From Chaetorhynchus papuensis (Eukaryota > Chordata > Aves > Passeriformes > Rhipiduridae), in NCBI GenBank assembly GCA_013396525.1, contig VWYX01001302.1, forward strand, positions 124,001 through 188,000: a stretch of 64,000 nt of DNA, in the 5' to 3' direction. The position numbers and the translations under genes are program-made. Numbering within the stretch: the stretch's first letter is position 1; every line of letters begins with the position of its first letter. This document shows positions 59,377 through 64,000 of the stretch, in pieces. The notes below the pieces were generated by a model, which worked only from the letters and a program-made list of their open reading frames with translations, was not told the origin of the DNA and ran no database searches.

Positions 59377-59456
59377 TGACAGCCCATACAGTGAGCATGG
59401 TACATTAGACGAGGTGGACCAGGATGCCAGTACAGAGCCCCACACCAGTGAAGACG
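59377..59456 (+). CDS. SRGAP1: SRGAP1 exon 18: acidic linker before SH3 (residues 715-742)
   Basis: 80 nt, phase 2 to 1. It encodes DSPYSEHGTLDEVDQDASTE and PHTSED between split Cys715 and Glu742. It is a Ser/Asp/Glu-rich linker between RhoGAP and SH3. The next expected residues (Cys-Glu-Pro-Ile-Glu-Ala-Ile-Ala) open the SH3 domain and are not found in the window. Borders are CTCCAG|TGA and GACG|GTGAGT. Confidence 0.96.
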
Positions 59457-62400
59457 GTGAGTCTGTTACGTTGCCGTGCCTTTGATGGGGGTTAGTTCTG
59501 CAGGTGTTCCACGCAGGAGACCTTCTTCCTTTCCTAACTGTGTCTTATTTGAAAGAAAGAGATTTCAGTCCTGGTGTTCTCTAGCAAATCTTTAATCTAT
59601 GTTTGTGTGCTTTTGCACTCTTGATTCATCTGTGTTTGACCAGCTGTTTCCTTGTTCTCTCCTGATTTGCCCACTCACAGGAAGGGCAAGAGAGAAACTA
59701 TTTCAGTCAGCACATATTATTTTCTGACATAATGTTACTTTTGGACAGTAATAATTTTCTGTAAATATCGATCGCATATACTTCTGGGTATGAGAGGTGT
59801 CCATGAAAAAATTGATGCAACTCTATTATATTAATTCTTTTTATCCAGGTCATAAAGGTGTATTCGACTGTGACAGTTTGACCATCCTTCAGATGTCCCT
59901 CACAGTAACTTCTGCCAAGTTTCAAGCAAATTTAACAGATAGAAAAGAGTTCTCAAAATTGTTATATAACTACTGTTTTTGTGAGAATTAGTAGCCCATT
60001 AGAGGTGAAGGATTCAGAATAACACTCCGTGTAGAGAAGAGCAGCAGTGTGAGCTCCCTGCCTCTCTGGCCAGCAGACAGCCCAGACAGAGCAACCAGCA
60101 CACGTGGACTTAGCAGCAATAGAAACAAAAGCTTCCCCTTGTCCATTTCAGAGGATGTGTGGAGGAAGGAAGAGGAACAGACAGAGCAGAGGAAAGGGGA
60201 GGAAAAGAGCTACAGCAGAAAAAGATTTATTTTTTTAAAAAAGAATGTCATAAGGGATACTGTTTAGGAGCTGGGACAATTGCTGTAGGGAAGGGAAACC
60301 GGAAGGTGTATGTATAGGAAACCTGGCTACACTGGTCCCATTACACAGAGCAAAGTAAACAATAGTTCCACTCTAGCTGTACCCGTCTGCTTTGTCACGT
60401 ACGCAAGCTGTCAGTGACAGATTGTCTGTCTCTTCCCCTTTGCCAAGGTGAGGAGGGGCAGGCAGAGTCTGTCAGTGCAGCTGTTTGGAGAGGAGGGACA
60501 TTTGGGTGGGCAGACATTACAGAAGGTGGGAAAACTGAGGGTAGGAGAGAAATCTTGATCTTCTGCCTGGGTGTGTAGCCATGCCTGTGCAGCAGGGAGT
60601 ACTGACAGCTCTACGAGACAGGCTGTGCATGGGCTCCTCTTGACCAGCTCTGTTCAGCTAAACCCACCATCTTTCTACAACACATCTCTTTTAAATAGTG
60701 TGAACAAACTCATAACTGCACTTTATTTTTCCAAGACAGTATAGCTATACTTTAGAAGAACTCCTTCTTCCATTGGAGGTATGAAGCAAGAGTGGAAGCT
60801 GAGGAAGTCCACCTGTCTCTCATTTAGAGCACACGTGAAGTGCAGGTGACACCAGTGCAATATATTGGGGCCAACTTCAGGGTCTCATGACCAAACCGAG
60901 AGACAAAGGCACGAGTGGACATGGAGAAGTGCAGCTTTTCAGCAGCCATCAAAAGCAGTTACTTCAAAGCCATGCCTAAGAAAGATGAAAACATCAGCAG
61001 GATCCAGAGGAGCAGGACTGTGGCATCGCATGATGCGTCATCTGTGTCTTGATCATCATGGGCTCTACCCCACCACTGTGTTGTTATACCAGTTTTACAC
61101 TCCTGTCCTAGTATTTCTTGTGTTATGACTGTGTCACTGGGGAAGACAAACCCTGAAGAGAATACCTGTCAACAGGACAAAGTTCTGTTAACAGAATTAA
61201 CTGCTCAAGACATGGGGTTTTGTTCGCCAGATCAGCCAGTAGTTTAATTCTAGTTGCCTCATAACACCTTCCTAATTAATTCAGTGCCAAAAGGAAGTGG
61301 ACATTTGTGTTTACAGAGAAATAATGGTTAGCACAAAAATATTTGTAAGCTAGGTAAATACTGCTGCAAAGCTGAAGATTAACAAGCCTGGATTGCACAC
61401 AAAAACTGTTGTTCTTCAACTCCCAACCTGCAAGCTCTAGCCCATTTTTTTCCATGGATATGGCTTTCTGTTGTAATAGCACATGGTTCTAATGTAGGTT
61501 ACAGACTTTAAATTAAATGCACTCACTCTCTCTTTGCACATACATTCATGTGTTTGTGCTCTGGACAGTTCCTTTTAAAAAATATTACTTAGACCAGATG
61601 TGAAGATAGGTGAGAATTTTTCAATTTGCTTATTGAACTTCATGCGAGTCACTGATTGACACGTGGATAAAAAAAAACTTCTTCTGCTAAAGGGTCTGGA
61701 GTATTTTGGGGGTTTAATATGATTAATTCATTGATTATAAGCTGGATGCATCACTACCAGCTGAATGTGGAGAGAGACAAAGGGAGGTGCCACATTGCTG
61801 CTGTATTGATCGGACGCGTGGTACTTACATGGTTCCATCTGTTAGGACGTGGAAGAAGCAGATTCTGTAAGTGTTAAGGGGTTTTTTTTCATGTTGAAAA
61901 TCTTACTAGTTTTATGCTAAAATGTATACATGCATAAGACCAAGCAGCCTACCCCACAGGAATTACAGGGTCATTGAAACATAATCCAGAGGTTACCATC
62001 AAAACCAAAAGGATTTCTTTTACTTACTCTTGCTATAAAGTTAAACTGCGAGTGGCTCTCTCTGTGCCTACTAGAAAAAGCCCATCTGTAGGGGCTGTGT
62101 CAGTAGTGCTAGATATGTTTCATTACAATTTAGAAAACAACGAGACTTTAAAAATTGAAAATGAAATCATGTCTGCAGAGATAAAATGCAGTAGATTGGG
62201 GAAAAAAAGACTAGCACATATAAATGAGCATATAAATACTTCATAACTGCTTTATTTTAAGCATATAGTCATGGTTTTTTTCCTCTAAGTTTACTGGTGT
62301 TCATGTATTTCAGTTGATCACTGGAAAGGGAAGCGGGAAAGAGAAGGAGCTGCATTTTACTATGGTGCTTTCAGGCCTTTTTAGATGTGCAGAAAATATC

Positions 62401-64000
62401 CTGATAAGGAAAACATATAAGTCTTTCCTTTCTCCTAAATCTGGAAATGAAATTTAATTTGTGAAGTTCAGAACATTTGTATGCAAGCTGAGACACAAAA
62501 AAAATCTGTCTGTAATTTTGCTGCAGACAAACCTTTACCTGAAAATGTCTCTGCAGTAAAGATTCAAAGGACATTGTTCATGTTTTACTGAAACAGCTGT
62601 TAGCATATTTCCTTTACCTTCAAACTGATGGAGATTTTTTGTTCTTCTTGGAGTCATGTGGTAAAGGGTGACTAGATCTGTTTGCAAAGGAAGTAAACAT
62701 TTCCTGAGGAAGTTAGACAGATGGAGTTCTGCTAGGAAAACATACATAAAATTAATACCATACTCTTCATGGATATCTCATAAACTTAGGATAAAACTTG
62801 AGATGGTATTTCTGCTGAAAACAAAACTTACAGGGACATGTCAGACTGTAAGTTGTTGTGTTCCCAACACATAGTCATTTTCTTGCCCTTCAGTAGTGCA
62901 TGCTGTGACGACACTTTGCTAAATTCTGTTTTGCCAGCACCTTGCAACACTTCTTTGCTTTTGCTCTTCCCAATCAGAGAACCGCTGTCCTGAGGACAGG
63001 ACTTAGAAATTGCAAAACCACTCTATTCAAAACCACTCATTGATGGGATGCAGAAGAAGATAAAGAAATAAGGAGATAGCATCTTCCTGGGGAGTTCAAG
63101 GACATACTTTATTCCCAACAGACAGGGTAAACCTGGGAAAACTGAGGAAGTACAGAGCAGAGCAACAGCAACTCCCCTAGAAAAAGTGCAGGGGATGGTG
63201 TCCCCTCCTTTCCTTAGCTCCTTGTGCCCTGAGGCACAGAGGGCAGCCCAGTGCCAGTTCAGTGCCATCACCTCTGCAGGGAGGTTTGGTCTACATCTGG
63301 CTCTCCAGTCCCAAACCTAAAACTAACGCGTTTCTTCTGGCCTTTCCGCTCTCCCAAGCAGCAGAAGTTTTTCCCACAGTTCTTCAGTTTGTCCTATTTT
63401 TTCATTTCCATTAGCACTGCCTGATTCACTAGAGATGATAGCTGGTGAGATCCTGTATGTCATCAAATACTTCTTGCTATTTTAGGTGAATGCCCGCAGG
63501 TATGGACAGAGCAGTGCAATTACACTTCCTTCTGAGCTGTCAGTTCTACTGTTAGACATTCAGTACCACACAGAATTTGAGTTACAGATCCCAAATTTAG
63601 CTTTCATTGCCTTAGCTTTTTGGAAATACTTGTCTGTCATTCAGTAACCTTGATATTAAATGGCTTAACTTTCCAAAATGCCTTTATTTCTAGGACTAAC
63701 TGTCATGATACTTTTCGTTTTCACTATTAAAGCTTGACCTGTAACAAGGTGAATTACTATTTAAGTATAGTCTCAGTACTGTTTGCTCTAGGAAAGTTAT
63801 CTCTCTGTGTAAAGAAAACGCCCCTTTCTCAGCAGGAAAACCTGTCTGAACTTATTTTTCATCCTTTTTACAAAATCTGTGTGAAATCTACTGGGCACTT
63901 CTCCCTGAGGAGGTGGGATTTGTTACCCAGACAATCTAATGTACATGTCTCAAAAGTCACATCCATTATGGGTACATTAACAATTCATACAGCTGGTTCC
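59457..64000 (+). other. SRGAP1: SRGAP1 intron 18, 5' part (runs off the window)
   Basis: At least 4.5 kb. I searched by eye for the SH3 exon (a frame giving CEPIEAIAKFDY...) and found none. A GC-richer part at about 63.02-63.31 kb might be a repeat, but I cannot name it. Confidence 0.75.

Larger units (their letters stand above)
169..59456 (+). other. SRGAP1: SRGAP1 gene, partial (exons 2-18 of the coding region)
   Basis: This is the host gene of the whole window. Joined exons give an uninterrupted frame from about residue 23 to 742: F-BAR (exons 2-7), coiled-coil F-BARx extension (8-11), an alternative linker (12a/12b), RhoGAP (13-17) and an acidic linker (18). From known biology, srGAP1 is a cytosolic, membrane-associated RhoGAP. 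Its SH3 domain binds the ROBO receptor tail, and it lowers Cdc42/Rho-family activity during SLIT-guided neuronal migration and cell-protrusion control. SRGAP1 is favoured over SRGAP2 and SRGAP3 by the GEGHRAEYMTTR segment, the PPNLPPKPQKHRK exon, and RhoGAP details such as SCIRIDNLYERALHIRK. Exon 1 and the SH3/C-terminal exons are off-window. Exon numbers assume one upstream coding exon of 67 nt. Introns may continue past both window edges. Confidence 0.95.

Noticed and set aside
59457..64000. Possible SH3 exon of SRGAP1 at the end of the window
   Set aside because: Searched for a frame starting with the expected CEPIEAIAKFDY; none found, so the SH3 exons lie beyond 64000.
1..64000. Bacterial-style features (operons, CRISPR, toxin modules) or a new multi-gene system
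   Set aside because: The sequence is an animal gene with introns. No CRISPR-like repeat-spacer array, ribosome binding sites or clustered ORFs are present.

Overview
The window is one stretch of a vertebrate gene, almost certainly from a bird. It is AT-rich and intron-dominated, it carries CR1 retrotransposon fragments typical of sauropsid genomes, and it has one bird-type endogenous-retrovirus-like LTR. The only protein-coding gene I can support is SRGAP1 (SLIT-ROBO Rho GTPase-activating protein 1), on the + strand and incomplete at both ends. I find eighteen SRGAP1 coding exons (two of them alternatives) between 169 and 59456. They cover about residues 23-742 of a protein that is about 1085 residues long in human. 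Exon 1 lies upstream of the window; the SH3 domain and C-terminal tail lie downstream.

Layout: 169-29226 holds exons 2-7, which encode the F-BAR domain and are separated by introns of up to 10 kb. 30006-36448 holds exons 8-11, a coiled-coil and helical extension (F-BARx) that ends in a 28-nt microexon. 38794-39438 holds two alternative versions of exon 12 (103 nt and 34 nt, 508 nt apart). By reading frame they must be mutually exclusive. 42591-58242 holds exons 13-17, which encode the RhoGAP domain with its catalytic arginine at 42837-42839. 59377-59456 is exon 18, an acidic linker that ends at the codon just before the SH3 domain. The remaining 4.5 kb is intron. Every exon junction keeps phase, and codon counts match the human protein as I remember it, including the expected SH3 start at about residue 743, with no frameshift or internal stop.

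The rest is intron. Recognisable repeats are a 5'-truncated CR1 copy (17537-18985), a second CR1 of another subfamily (56165-56945), two much older CR1-like reverse-transcriptase remnants (about 35560-35827 and 46000-46191), one solo LTR-like element (58589-59120), a possible MIR-like SINE, and a few short simple repeats. All five clearly oriented retroelements lie antisense to SRGAP1.

How the parts work together: the protein binds membrane and dimerises through F-BAR/F-BARx, inactivates Rho-family GTPases through RhoGAP, and (outside the window) binds ROBO and other proline-rich partners through SH3. The points most worth a second look are regulatory: the exon 12a/12b choice just before the RhoGAP domain, a 126-nt intron 9 that is in frame and free of stops, and a weak exon 7 donor followed by an open in-frame extension. 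I found no new multi-gene system, no RNA gene and no convincing second protein-coding gene.
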